In this document: positions 1 through 8,442 of the stretch, piece after piece
How positions within the stretch are numbered: the first letter of the stretch is position 1
How the letters are laid out: each line of letters starts with the position of its first letter
Source of the DNA: an uncultured Bacilli bacterium
GTDB lineage: Bacteria; Bacillota_I; Bacilli_A; RF39; UBA660
Reading direction: 5' to 3'
Assembly: GCA_947628445.1 (NCBI GenBank)
Contig: CANQZX010000021.1
Location: forward strand, 1-16,244
Length of the DNA stretch: 16,244 nucleotides
Position numbers and translations under genes: made by a program
Notes under the pieces: generated by a model
What the model saw: the letters and a program-made list of their open reading frames with translations, nothing else
What the model was told of the DNA's origin: nothing
The model's database searches: none

Positions 1-35
1 TAATTATTTGAATAAATGTAGAACGCCTTTACGGA

Positions 36-2666
36 CTATTTGTTCTCCTTTTCGCGTATAGCAGCTTGAGCTGCAGCAAGACGAGCAATAGGTACCCGAT
101 ATGGCGAGCAAGATACATAATTGAAACCTAATTTATGACAGAAAGCTATACTAGAAGGATCGCCACCATGTTCCCCACAAATACCTAAAGAAATATCCGG
201 CCGAACTGTTCTGGCTTTAGTTGCCGCCATTTTCATTAATAAACCAACACCATGTTCATCAATTCGACTAAATGGATCACTTTCGAATATTTGCTTATTA
301 TAATATGCATTTAAGAACTTACCAGCATCATCGCGTGAGAAACCAAAAGTCATTTGGGTTAAATCGTTCGTGCCAAAACTAAAGAATTCGGCTTCTTTGG
401 CCATTTCATCGGCTAATAAAGCCGCCCGGGGAATTTCAATCATTGTTCCGACTTTATATTTAATGTCTAAGCCAGAATTTTTAATTAATTCATCAGCTAC
501 TTCTTGAACAATATTTTTAACGTATTTAAGCTCATTAACCTCGCCAACTAAAGGAATCATTATTTCCGGTTCAACCGTTATTCCTTTTTTCGTTACATTA
601 ATAACCGCTTCAATAACCGCTCTTGTTTGCATTTTGGCTATTTCCGGATAAGTTATGGCTAAACGACAACCTCGGTGTCCCATCATCGGATTAAACTCTT
701 TTAAAGAAGCAATTACGTTTTGTAATTCTTCAACTGTTTTGCCTAAATCATTGGCTAGTTCTTTAATTTCCGTTTCGGTCTTAGGTAAAAATTCATGAAG
801 CGGTGGATCAAGATACCGAATAATCACTGGATATGGCGCCATCGCCTCAAATAAGCCCTCAAAATCGGCTCTTTGATATGGCAAAATTAGTTCTAAAGCC
901 TTTTCTCGTTCTTCGACGCTGGTGGCACAAATCATTTTCCGGAAATTAAAAATCCGTTCTTTTTCAAAAAACATATGTTCTGTCCGACATAATCCAATAC
1001 CCTCTGCCCCAAATGATTTGGCTTGTTTGGCATCTTTAGGGGTATCCGCATTAGTTCTAATATCTAAGGTTCGCACCTCATCTGCCCAACTCATGAATGT
1101 TTCAAAAACTCCACTGATGGTGGCCGCAACTTTATTTAATTTGCCTTCATATACTTTACCAGTCGTGCCATCTAAAGATATATAATCACCTTCATGCAAA
1201 ACTAAACCATCTTTCGTTTTTAAAGTTTTTTCGGCTTCATTTAAAGTAAAGTCACCTACTCCCGAAACACAGCAAATACCCATACCCCGGGCTACAACTG
1301 CCGCATGGCTGGTCATTCCACCGCGAATGGTTAACACGCCTTCACTGGAATTCATGCCTTCAATATCTTCAGGAGATGTTTCTAAACGAACCAAGACGGC
1401 TTCTTCGCCCGCCTTTTTCGCGGCAATTACTTTACTTGATTCAAAATATATTTTACCAGCTCCGGCCCCAGGGGATGCGGCTAGGCCTTCCCCAATAACA
1501 TGGGCTTTTTTTAATTCTTCTTCGCTAAATGTTGGGTGAAGTAAAGCATCTAATTGTTTTGGTTCCACCATACATAAAGCATCTTCCTTGGTAATTTTAC
1601 CTTCATTTACCAAATCTACAGCAATTTTAACCGCTGCCGCGGCTGTTCTTTTGCCATTCCGCGTTTGTAAAATAAATAATTTGCCATTTTCAATTGTAAA
1701 TTCCATATCTTGCATGTCATTATAATGATTTTCCAAAGTTTGAGCAACTTTTAAAAACTCTTGATAAACATCCGGCATTTTTTCAGCTAAAGTATCAATT
1801 TTTTCCGGAGTTCTCACGCCAGCCACGACATCTTCGCCTTGGGCATTAATTAAATATTCGCCAAATATTTTAGCCTCACCAGTCGCCGGATTTCGTGTGA
1901 AAGCCACGCCTGTTCCAGAGTTTTCACTGGTATTACCATAAACCATTTCTTGCACGTTAACAGCCGTTCCCCAAGTTCCCGGAATATCATTAAGGCGGCG
2001 ATAATAAATAGCTCTTTCGTTATTCCAACTCCGGAAGACTGCTTTAACCGCTTCAATTAATTGTTCATAAGGATCCGTAGGAAAATCTTTACCGGCATTT
2101 TTCTTATATTCTTTTTTAAACTCATCAGTTAAGAACACCATATCATCAGCATCTAATTCAATATCTAGTTTAATATTTTTCTTTTGCTTAACAGCATCAA
2201 TTATTTCTTCAAAGTTTTTTTTCGGATAACCACAGACAACATCACTATACATTTGAATAAAGCGCCGATAAGAATCATAAACAAATCTTTTATTATTGGT
2301 TTTCTTGGCAAAACTTTCGGCAATCTCATCATTTAAACCTAAGTTTAAAATTGTATCCATCATCCCCGGCATACTAACGCGAGCTCCACTCCGGACACTA
2401 ACGAGTAACGGATTAGCTAAATCACCAAATTTTTTCCCCGTTATTTTTTCTAATTCCAAAATTTGTTTTTTAATTTCCGTCACAATTTCTTCCGGTAAGC
2501 TTTCTTTATTTTCATAATATTTATTACAAGCTTCTGTCGTAATTGTAAAACCTTGGGGTACAGGTAAACCAATATTCGTCATTTCGGCTAAATTAGCCCC
2601 CTTACCACCTAATAAATTTTTCATATCTTTGTTTCCTTCGCGAAACAAATAAACATATTTTTCCAT
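36..2666 (-). CDS. ppdK: Pyruvate, phosphate dikinase (876 aa)
   Basis: Interconverts pyruvate + ATP + Pi and PEP + AMP + PPi in the cytoplasm; in anaerobic fermenters it often works alongside or instead of pyruvate kinase. The protein is full length for the family. It has an N-terminal ATP-grasp domain (opening YVYLFREG, then GGKGANLAEM), a central phosphohistidine domain with GGMTSHAAVVARG (catalytic His at residue 454) and a C-terminal PEP/pyruvate TIM barrel with GICGEHGGDPSS (catalytic Cys at residue 830). These match His455 and Cys831 of the Clostridium symbiosum enzyme almost exactly. The ORF could start 15 codons further upstream, but a GGAGG lies 5 nt before the ATG at 2666 and the family start is MEKYVYLF, so 2666 is chosen. 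The upstream pilin-like gene ends in a terminator, so ppdK is probably transcribed alone. No PPDK regulatory protein gene is visible nearby. Confidence 0.97.
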   Translation of the reverse strand: MEKYVYLFREGNKDMKNLLGGKGANLAEMTNIGLPVPQGFTITTEACNKYYENKESLPEEIVTEIKKQILELEKITGKKFGDLANPLLVSVRSGARVSMPGMMDTILNLGLNDEIAESFAKKTNNKRFVYDSYRRFIQMYSDVVCGYPKKNFEEIIDAVKQKKNIKLDIELDADDMVFLTDEFKKEYKKNAGKDFPTDPYEQLIEAVKAVFRSWNNERAIYYRRLNDIPGTWGTAVNVQEMVYGNTSENSGTGVAFTRNPATGEAKIFGEYLINAQGEDVVAGVRTPEKIDTLAEKMPDVYQEFLKVAQTLENHYNDMQDMEFTIENGKLFILQTRNGKRTAAAAVKIAVDLVNEGKITKEDALCMVEPKQLDALLHPTFSEEELKKAHVIGEGLAASPGAGAGKIYFESSKVIAAKKAGEEAVLVRLETSPEDIEGMNSSEGVLTIRGGMTSHAAVVARGMGICCVSGVGDFTLNEAEKTLKTKDGLVLHEGDYISLDGTTGKVYEGKLNKVAATISGVFETFMSWADEVRTLDIRTNADTPKDAKQAKSFGAEGIGLCRTEHMFFEKERIFNFRKMICATSVEEREKALELILPYQRADFEGLFEAMAPYPVIIRYLDPPLHEFLPKTETEIKELANDLGKTVEELQNVIASLKEFNPMMGHRGCRLAITYPEIAKMQTRAVIEAVINVTKKGITVEPEIMIPLVGEVNELKYVKNIVQEVADELIKNSGLDIKYKVGTMIEIPRAALLADEMAKEAEFFSFGTNDLTQMTFGFSRDDAGKFLNAYYNKQIFESDPFSRIDEHGVGLLMKMAATKARTVRPDISLGICGEHGGDPSSIAFCHKLGFNYVSCSPYRVPIARLAAAQAAIREKENK

Positions 2667-2682
2667 TCCATCCTCCATAGTT

Positions 2683-2711
2683 ATTTTAACACGGATAAAA
2701 AAGAGAAACAA
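2683..2711 (-). promoter_or_regulatory. Promoter of ppdK overlapping the upstream terminator
   Basis: On the minus strand TTGTTT (2706-2711) is followed after 17 nt by TAAAAT (2683-2688), with TG one base upstream of the -10 (extended -10). Transcription would start about 15 nt before the start codon, so the leader is very short. The -35 box lies inside the hairpin of the upstream terminator. Assigned by pattern only. Confidence 0.55.
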
Positions 2712-2727
2712 TTAAATGTTTCCCTTT
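2697..2727 (-). terminator. Rho-independent terminator after the pilin-like gene
   Basis: On the minus strand GGGAAACA pairs with TGTTTCTC (8 bp including one G-U) around a 6-nt loop and is followed by six T. It lies 15 nt after the stop of the pilin-like gene and separates the DUF285-ruvA-pilin unit from ppdK. Confidence 0.8.
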
Positions 2728-2742
2728 AGACATCTTTCGACA

Positions 2743-3141
2743 TTAATCATTATATTTAGCATATACCACATTATTTTCCAACCATATATTAACGGTCGTA
2801 TCATTAACACTTTCTTCCGTAACATCATTTATTAAGATTTTATTTCCTTCTTTATCACGATCATTTGTCGCAATATAGTTACGTTGCAATAGAAAACCTA
2901 CCTCCACCGTCAGACAATTTTCATGAACTCCACAGTTTTGACCAAAATGTGTCATTTCATATATATTATCTTCTCCATATCTCACGGCTCCATTTTCTAT
3001 AAGCTCAATTTTGTTTTCCCAGATTCCTTTTTTAATAGCTCCGGAAATTGCTCCGACACCATTAAAAGCAATTACTGCCACTAATGCCATTAATAATATA
3101 ACTGCCAAAAGTTCTACTAAAGTAAAACCCTTTTTATTCAT
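2743..3141 (-). CDS. Type IV pilin-like protein with prepilin N-methylation motif (132 aa)
   Basis: Small membrane or secreted pseudopilin-like protein. The N-terminus MNKKG|FTLVELLAVILLM is a class III (prepilin peptidase) signal: short basic leader, cleavage between Gly5 and Phe6, Glu at mature position 5, then a hydrophobic helix of about 22 residues. The remaining ~95 residues form a small hydrophilic domain with two cysteines (QNCG and HENC) that could form a disulfide. The function is not recognised; ComGC-like pilins and standalone pseudopilins both start this way. The ORF could begin at a GTG at 3150, but AGGGTGAT precedes the ATG at 3141 at good spacing, and only this start gives the usual short leader. 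It lies 10 nt after ruvA without a terminator between them, so it is probably co-transcribed. No pilus assembly ATPase or prepilin peptidase gene is in the window. Confidence 0.85.
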   Translation of the reverse strand: MNKKGFTLVELLAVILLMALVAVIAFNGVGAISGAIKKGIWENKIELIENGAVRYGEDNIYEMTHFGQNCGVHENCLTVEVGFLLQRNYIATNDRDKEGNKILINDVTEESVNDTTVNIWLENNVVYAKYND

Positions 3142-3151
3142 GATAATCACC

Positions 3152-3706
3152 CTATTTTAACATTAATTTTAATGCTTCTTTAACTTGATTTTCTAATGTT
3201 TCATTGGTATTAACTAATGGTAATACTTTCTTTATTTCACTTAATTTATAACCTAAGCTTTCTAAGACGCTCATTAATTCCTCAGTATTATTATTTTCCG
3301 CAATTTCACCTTCAATATTAATTTTATTTTTTAAATCCAAAATAATTTGTCTTGCTAATTTTTCCCCTATCTTGGGAAACTTAGTCAAATACAAAATATT
3401 TTCCCGATTTATCGCATCAACAATGCCCCCGATTGAACCCGTGGCAATTATGGGTAAAGCTAACTTTGGGCCTAACCCTTTTACCGATATAAGTTTTAAA
3501 AATAATTCGTATTCTTCCTTAATTTTAAAACCAAACAAAGCCATATCATCTTCACTTATTTTGGTATAAACATATACTTTAGATTCTTCCCCAATATTAT
3601 AACTAAAAGGGTTAGGTACATTTATTTTATACCCAACTCCTCCACATTCAACTGTTATATTACCACTATCTATTTCCGTAACTATTCCTTTAAAATATGT
3701 ATACAT
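3152..3706 (-). CDS. ruvA: Holliday junction branch migration protein RuvA (184 aa)
   Basis: RuvA binds four-way Holliday junctions as a tetramer and loads the RuvB helicase for branch migration. The N-terminal OB fold (residues 1-62) has the family opening MYTYFKG and EDDMALFGF at 52-60. Two helix-hairpin-helix motifs follow (VKGLGPKLA near 75-83 and FPKIGEKLARQI near 110-121). A short acidic linker (131-141) leads to the RuvB-binding domain III (142-184). The length is slightly below the usual ~190-205. A strong GGGGG lies just before the ATG. ruvA begins 12 nt after the stop of the DUF285 gene, so it appears to be read from that gene's promoter unless an internal promoter exists. ruvB, normally next, is replaced by the pilin-like gene. 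Confidence 0.96.
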   Translation of the reverse strand: MYTYFKGIVTEIDSGNITVECGGVGYKINVPNPFSYNIGEESKVYVYTKISEDDMALFGFKIKEEYELFLKLISVKGLGPKLALPIIATGSIGGIVDAINRENILYLTKFPKIGEKLARQIILDLKNKINIEGEIAENNNTEELMSVLESLGYKLSEIKKVLPLVNTNETLENQVKEALKLMLK

Positions 3707-3718
3707 AAATCCCCCTTA

Positions 3719-6700
3719 TTAAGCAATAGTAATTGTTCCTTTTCCTGATCCTAAGGTATTTTGAATAAATGTTTGGGCATCTTTATCCTTAACTATTATT
3801 TTTATACTACTTGGTACAACACCAAACATTAGCTTACTTTCAGTCACATTTTTAAATGTTGCTGTTCTTATATCCAAATATGTCAAATTTTCTAGAGCAT
3901 TAAACATTTGAACAGTATTCGTTACTTGAGCTGTATCCCATGAACTTAAATTTAAAGATGTTAATCCTACTGATCGATCAAACAAATACGCCATATTTGT
4001 AACATTTGAAGTATTAAATGTTTCCAAACCTTCTATTGTTGTTAAAGTAGGATTTTTGTAGAACATGGCATACATTGTTGTTACATTTTTGGTATCCCAA
4101 CCTGTTAAGTTTATGGTTTTTATTGCAGTCATATTAGAAAACATCCAAGACATATCTGTAATACTGGAGACATCCCAATCACTTAAATCTAAAATCTCTA
4201 ATTTTGGCAAATCTTTAATAATTGAAATCATAGAAGATGGTTGTGGAGCATTTAAGCCCTTTAATCGTAATTCTGTAACACTATTTAAGCCATTAATCAT
4301 AAAATCCATATTTTCTACCTTAGAAGTATCCCAAGAATTTAAATTTAATGCTTGCAAAGATGAATCATTATAAAACATGGCATACATCGTTGTTACGTTC
4401 CCAGTTTTAAAAGTATCTAATCCCTCAATTTTTGACAAATTAGTACATTCTCTAAACATATGTGACATATCTGTTACATTTTGAGTATTCCAGCCAGTTA
4501 AATTTAATGACTGTAAAGATGAATCTCTAAAAAACATATATGACATATTTTCTACTTCTAGGGTATTCCATCCACTCAAATCAATTGTTTTAAGACCAGA
4601 ACATCCATAAAACATCGAATGAATATCCTTAGCGGATGCTAAATTCCAACCTTTAAGAGCAACGGTTGTTAAACTTGTATCATTAGTAAATAAGTCTGAC
4701 ATATCTATAATATTTTCAGTATCCCAACTATTTAAATTTACTGATTGTAAATTCGTCATACCATAAAACATTCCTTTAATTGTTGTTACATTATCTGTTT
4801 TAAAATTATCTATACCATCTATAGCCGTTAATAATGTACATCCATAAAACATATAGGACATGTCTTCTACTCGAGAAGTACCCCAAGCGCTCAAATTTAA
4901 GCTTGTTAAATTTGAATTATTATAAAACATATAACGCATATCTGTTACTTGTGATACATCCCAATTACTTAAATCTAATCTCGTTAAACTGGCACAATTT
5001 CGAAACATTCGTTCCATTGTTGTTACATTTTGAGTTTTAAAAGTTTCAATTCCTGTTATCTTTTCTAAGTTTGTACATCCACAAAACATATATGACATAT
5101 TTTCTACATGAGAAGTATCCCATGTGCTTAAATCTAAACTTGTTAAACTTGTACAATTTTCAAGCATAAACGCCATATTAGTAACATTTTGAGTATCCCA
5201 ATTACTTAAATCCGAAACAGTTAAATTAGAATCTTCATAAAACATTGCATACATTGTTGTTACTTTTCCAGTTTTAAAAGTTTCAATTCCTGTTATTGTT
5301 TCTAAGTTCGTACATTCATAAAACATATAGGACATGTCTTTTACTCGAGAAGTATCCCAAGTGCTCAAATTTAAGCTTGTTAAATTTGAATTATTAAAAA
5401 ACATATTACGCATATCTGTTACTTGTGATACATCCCAATTACTTAAATCTAATCGCGTTAAATTGGCACAATTTTGAAACATTTGTTCCATTGTTGTTAC
5501 ATTTTGAGTTTTAAAATTTTGAATGCCTTTTATTTCTTGCAATTTCATTTGCGCATTATATGCTCCAAACATTGTTCTCATATCTGTTACTTTTCCCGTA
5601 TCCCAATTACTTAGATCTAATGATGTTAAATTGGTACCCATCCAAAATACCGCTCGCATATTAGTAACATTTGATGTATTTATATCATTAATGCCTATTA
5701 TTTCTTGGAGTTTCATTTCAACTTCATCTGGAGCTGCAAACATGTGATACATTGTTGTTAATTCATCGGTATTTAAATTAGCCAAGGTGATTGTTTCAAC
5801 ATTTGCCATATTGTAAAATGCATTCTTAAAACTTTTGGCTTTAATGACATCGTTAGAGCCAATATATAAATCATATGGGGCATTTTCATCGCCAGAATTA
5901 TTTTCTTTTAGCCATCCCATTATACTTTTATTAGTATTACTTGATAAATCCCAGTCAGCTATAGTATCAGTTTTTTCATCAATACTATCTGTAAAATAAA
6001 CATTTTTTATTTTATCACGGTATTGATCGTCACGATAAAATGAGGTAGTTTCATCACCTAAAACTAAATAGGTATCTTCTTCCCGTTCATAAGCTTTTAT
6101 AGAAACTCCTAGTTTAAAAGTACTACCAAATGGTACATTTTCCTTAGTTGCTTCATCTTTTATCCATAATTGCAAAGAATATTTTTTACTTCCTTGATAT
6201 GGAATATTTTCATCCAAGGCCTTATAAATATTTTTATGAGTTTCTTTTAGACCAATATCTAATTGATATATTTCTTCAGTTGTAAACTCTTCAGTATTTG
6301 TAACATTAGTTAAACTATTTAATAATCCCGTGGATATGATTTCGCCACTTTCATCTTTAAGAGCATATTTAATGTATTCATCTTCGATCGTATTGCTTTT
6401 TAAAGACGTTAAATAAATACTAACCCCAACATAGGTATCACAACTTGAAGAAACCGTAAACTCATAAGATGGTGTTTCTAAACCATACTTATCATCCATC
6501 GGATAAGTATTTGTCATATTTATTACTTCACTATCACTATCTAATAATTGAATCTTAGCACAAGTTTTTAAATCGACATTTGTTAATTCTTGAGATTCAA
6601 CCCGATTTTGCATATAAGCATAAGATGCCCCAATTACTAATAATAAGGCAATTAATACAACAATTATAACCAAAAGTGCTTTTCGTAAATTTTGATTCAT
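3719..6700 (-). CDS. DUF285/BspA-like repeat surface protein, N-terminally anchored (993 aa)
   Basis: Residues ~5-28 are a basic start plus a long hydrophobic helix (KALLVIIVVLIALLLVIGAS) ending SYAYM. This resembles the SipW-type signals of TasA/CalY-like proteins, and it is either a signal peptide or a membrane anchor. A non-repetitive ectodomain of roughly 230 residues follows, with two cysteines (LKTCAKI, SSSCDTY). After it come about 25 DUF285 repeats of 24-29 residues with the consensus NVTxMxxMFxxCxxLTxLDLSxWDT. The last ~35 residues (ending GSGKGTITIA) carry no LPXTG motif. DUF285 proteins are surface leucine-rich-type proteins, some binding host or matrix proteins; a ligand here cannot be predicted. 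Three repeats form a 79-residue higher-order unit, and two copies are nearly identical at DNA level. The ATG at 6700 is preferred over a GTG at 6712, because that GTG lies within the GGTGATC ribosome-binding stretch. Confidence 0.93.
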   Translation of the reverse strand: MNQNLRKALLVIIVVLIALLLVIGASYAYMQNRVESQELTNVDLKTCAKIQLLDSDSEVINMTNTYPMDDKYGLETPSYEFTVSSSCDTYVGVSIYLTSLKSNTIEDEYIKYALKDESGEIISTGLLNSLTNVTNTEEFTTEEIYQLDIGLKETHKNIYKALDENIPYQGSKKYSLQLWIKDEATKENVPFGSTFKLGVSIKAYEREEDTYLVLGDETTSFYRDDQYRDKIKNVYFTDSIDEKTDTIADWDLSSNTNKSIMGWLKENNSGDENAPYDLYIGSNDVIKAKSFKNAFYNMANVETITLANLNTDELTTMYHMFAAPDEVEMKLQEIIGINDINTSNVTNMRAVFWMGTNLTSLDLSNWDTGKVTDMRTMFGAYNAQMKLQEIKGIQNFKTQNVTTMEQMFQNCANLTRLDLSNWDVSQVTDMRNMFFNNSNLTSLNLSTWDTSRVKDMSYMFYECTNLETITGIETFKTGKVTTMYAMFYEDSNLTVSDLSNWDTQNVTNMAFMLENCTSLTSLDLSTWDTSHVENMSYMFCGCTNLEKITGIETFKTQNVTTMERMFRNCASLTRLDLSNWDVSQVTDMRYMFYNNSNLTSLNLSAWGTSRVEDMSYMFYGCTLLTAIDGIDNFKTDNVTTIKGMFYGMTNLQSVNLNSWDTENIIDMSDLFTNDTSLTTVALKGWNLASAKDIHSMFYGCSGLKTIDLSGWNTLEVENMSYMFFRDSSLQSLNLTGWNTQNVTDMSHMFRECTNLSKIEGLDTFKTGNVTTMYAMFYNDSSLQALNLNSWDTSKVENMDFMINGLNSVTELRLKGLNAPQPSSMISIIKDLPKLEILDLSDWDVSSITDMSWMFSNMTAIKTINLTGWDTKNVTTMYAMFYKNPTLTTIEGLETFNTSNVTNMAYLFDRSVGLTSLNLSSWDTAQVTNTVQMFNALENLTYLDIRTATFKNVTESKLMFGVVPSSIKIIVKDKDAQTFIQNTLGSGKGTITIA
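4843..5042 (-). repeat. Near-identical 200-bp intragenic repeat, copy A
   Basis: This stretch of the DUF285 gene matches 5317-5516 at an offset of 474 bp with about 10 mismatches by eye (~95% identity). The 474 bp equal 158 codons, that is two 79-residue superunits, so recombination between copies would keep the reading frame. Confidence 0.9.
5317..5516 (-). repeat. Near-identical 200-bp intragenic repeat, copy B
   Basis: Partner of 4843-5042. It encodes the DVSQVTDMR / SNLTSLNLS / TSRVKDMSYMF part of the DUF285 array. Nearly all differences are single transitions or A/T swaps, with no indels, which suggests a recent duplication or ongoing gene conversion. Confidence 0.9.
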
Positions 6701-6723
6701 TTTATTGATCACCCTACATTAAA

Positions 6724-6752
6724 ATCATATCATTAAATAAAGTATTTTTCAA
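6724..6752 (-). promoter_or_regulatory. Promoter of the DUF285-ruvA-pilin unit
   Basis: On the minus strand TTGAAA (6747-6752) is followed after exactly 17 nt by TATGAT (6724-6729). The start codon is 24 nt beyond the -10. It shares the ~100-bp divergent region with the plus-strand DUF192 gene. Confidence 0.75.
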
Positions 6753-6757
6753 TTAAT

Positions 6758-6787
6758 TTGTATTTATTTTTCCTATTTTCATATATT
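6758..6787 (+). promoter_or_regulatory. Possible promoter of the DUF192 gene
   Basis: TTGTAT (6758-6763), an 18-nt spacer, then TATATT (6782-6787) on the plus strand, 14 nt before the start codon. The match is modest in very AT-rich DNA, so the assignment rests mainly on this being the only space available for a promoter. Confidence 0.4.
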
Positions 6788-6801
6788 TTAACGGTGAATA
6801 T

Positions 6802-7140
6802 ATGTATCTAGCCTTAAATAATGAATTGATTAAAATTAAAATAGCTCAGACTTGGCAAGAAAAAGTTAAAGGTTTAATGAAAGAAAAAGTCATCTCCTAT
6901 GGTTTATTAATTCCTGAATGTAATGCGGTTCATACTTTTTTGATGCGTGATAATATTGATATCTTATTTTTAGATGAAAACCAGATGATTTTAGCTAAAT
7001 ATCAGAATCTAGGACCTAACAAAATTGTTTCTATTAAAGAACCGATAAAAAAAACTAATGTTTTAGAATTACCTAAAAACACTAGTCAAAGTCTTAAAAT
7101 TGGTCAAATATTACGCTTTGAACTCAAAGATATAATCTAA
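6802..7140 (+). CDS. DUF192 family protein (112 aa)
   Basis: The only plus-strand gene in the window. It matches the DUF192 (PF02643) pattern: GLMKEK at 24-29, then a loop with a central TFLMRDNIDILFLDEN (45-60, equivalent to the family's WMKNTxxPLDIxFxD), VLELP near 87-91 and KIGQIL at 99-104. DUF192 proteins are small beta-rich proteins of uncertain function; in many bacteria they are exported, but this one starts directly with the domain and has no signal peptide. GGTGA lies 5 nt before the ATG. It is transcribed divergently from the DUF285 gene, and its last 30 bp overlap the last 30 bp of obg on the opposite strand. No terminator is visible at the junction. Confidence 0.88.
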   Translation: MYLALNNELIKIKIAQTWQEKVKGLMKEKVISYGLLIPECNAVHTFLMRDNIDILFLDENQMILAKYQNLGPNKIVSIKEPIKKTNVLELPKNTSQSLKIGQILRFELKDII

Positions 7141-8382
7141 GATTTGCACCTCATCCCCTGGTTTAGCTCCCAAGCGTTTAAGTTCATCATCAACGCCCAT
7201 ACCTTTTAATTTCCGCGAAAATCTTAATACAGCTTCGTCTTCATCAAAGCGGGTCATAGAAAATAGTTTTTCAAGTTTCTTACCCCTTACTACCCAAATA
7301 CCATCTTCTTTACTAATCGTAAATGGTAAATCATTTTCGTAGGTATAAACGACTTCATCACTTGCGGTATCTTCGTATAAATTAACCTCCGGAATATCGG
7401 CAAGAAGATCGGCTAAAGTGGTAAGTAAAGCATCAATGCCCGTATTATTTAAAGAACTAATCGGAATAATTAATTTATCGGGATATTGGGCTTGGAATTT
7501 TTTTAAATTGGCATCAGCATCTTTCAAATCCATTTTATTAGCCACAATAATTTCTTTTTTGGTCCGCAAGTTTTGACCATATTTTTCAATTTCTTGGCGA
7601 ATAGTAGCATAATCTTGAAGCGGATTACGGCCCTCACTTGCTCCCATATCAATAACATGAGCTAAGATTTTCGTTCTTTCGGCGTGTTTTAAAAAGTTAA
7701 TACCTAAGCCCACTCCCGTCGAGGCTCCCTCAATTAAGCCTGGTAAATCGGCCATGACGAAACTGCGATGGTCTTTTAAAAATACGACGCCTAAATTTGG
7801 TGATAATGTCGTAAAATGATAGGCCGCAATTTTGGGCTTAGAAGCCGATATTTGGGCTAAAAGCGTACTTTTACCAACGCTTGGCATCCCAATTAATCCG
7901 ACATCCGCTAAAACTTTTAATTCTAATTTAATTAGTTTTTCTTCACCTGGTTCCCCTTTTTCACTAAACTTAGGAGCTGGATTATCATGGGTAGCAAAAG
8001 CTTTATTACCTTTACCGCCCCGACCACCGCGCACAACTAAATATTCTTCACCATCAGCAACTAAATCCGCTAAAACCTGATTCGTTTCTAAATCAGTAAT
8101 CGTTGTTCCGGCCGGAATCCGAATAATTACATCTTCGGCATTGGCTCCGTATTTATTAGCACCTTTCCCATTTAAACCTTTATCTCCTTTAATTATTTTT
8201 TGATAACTTAAATCAATTAAAGTTTTTAACGATTTATCAACTTTAAAAATAATGCTTGCACCTTTGCCACCATTACCGCCATCCGGTCCCCCCATCGGCA
8301 CAAATTTTTCCCGGCGAAAAGAGGTACAACCATCGCCTCCTTTACCAGCTTCAACTTTAATGGTAATTTCATCAACAAACAT
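7111..8382 (-). CDS. obg: GTPase Obg (423 aa)
   Basis: Essential GTPase involved in late 50S assembly and stress/(p)ppGpp signalling. The glycine-rich Obg fold (1-160) begins MFVDEITIKVEAGKGGDGC. The G domain has G1 GMPSVGKS (165-172), the switch FTT (190-192), G3 DLPG (212-215), G4 NKMD (282-285) and G5 around SSL (309-311). A full OCT domain (about 350-423) contains VVRGKKLEKLFSMTRFD. Length and domain order are typical of Bacilli. GGGTGAT precedes the ATG. The gene has its own promoter in the gap after the 227-aa gene. As in Bacillus it lies downstream of rpmA, but with two unrecognised genes in the position of spo0B. Its 3' end overlaps the DUF192 gene. Confidence 0.97.
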   Translation of the reverse strand: MFVDEITIKVEAGKGGDGCTSFRREKFVPMGGPDGGNGGKGASIIFKVDKSLKTLIDLSYQKIIKGDKGLNGKGANKYGANAEDVIIRIPAGTTITDLETNQVLADLVADGEEYLVVRGGRGGKGNKAFATHDNPAPKFSEKGEPGEEKLIKLELKVLADVGLIGMPSVGKSTLLAQISASKPKIAAYHFTTLSPNLGVVFLKDHRSFVMADLPGLIEGASTGVGLGINFLKHAERTKILAHVIDMGASEGRNPLQDYATIRQEIEKYGQNLRTKKEIIVANKMDLKDADANLKKFQAQYPDKLIIPISSLNNTGIDALLTTLADLLADIPEVNLYEDTASDEVVYTYENDLPFTISKEDGIWVVRGKKLEKLFSMTRFDEDEAVLRFSRKLKGMGVDDELKRLGAKPGDEVQILDYIFEFKA

Positions 8383-8413
8383 TTAAATCACCCACTTTTC
8401 TTAAATTATATTA

Positions 8414-8442
8414 ATTATATAAAAGTTCTAAAAAGTTTGCAA
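8414..8442 (-). promoter_or_regulatory. Promoter of obg
   Basis: On the minus strand TTGCAA (8437-8442), 17 nt, TATAAT (8414-8419). A second TATAAT lies 9 bp further downstream (8405-8410). It starts 11 bp after the stop of the 227-aa gene, so obg can be expressed independently. A weak AAGTTC/GAACTT inverted repeat in the same gap has too large a loop to be a convincing terminator. Confidence 0.75.

Noticed and set aside
1..35. Terminator after ppdK
   Set aside because: Only 35 bp are available; a weak GAAC/GTTC pairing is visible but no T-tract follows inside the window.
922..1185. Plus-strand open frames inside ppdK, the DUF285 gene and obg
   Set aside because: They lie antisense within well-conserved genes, lack ribosome-binding sites and show no domain; they are shadow frames.
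3719..6700. CRISPR-like array, because of regular short repeats
   Set aside because: The periodicity is codon-based within one long open frame, and the repeats are degenerate and adjacent without unique spacers.
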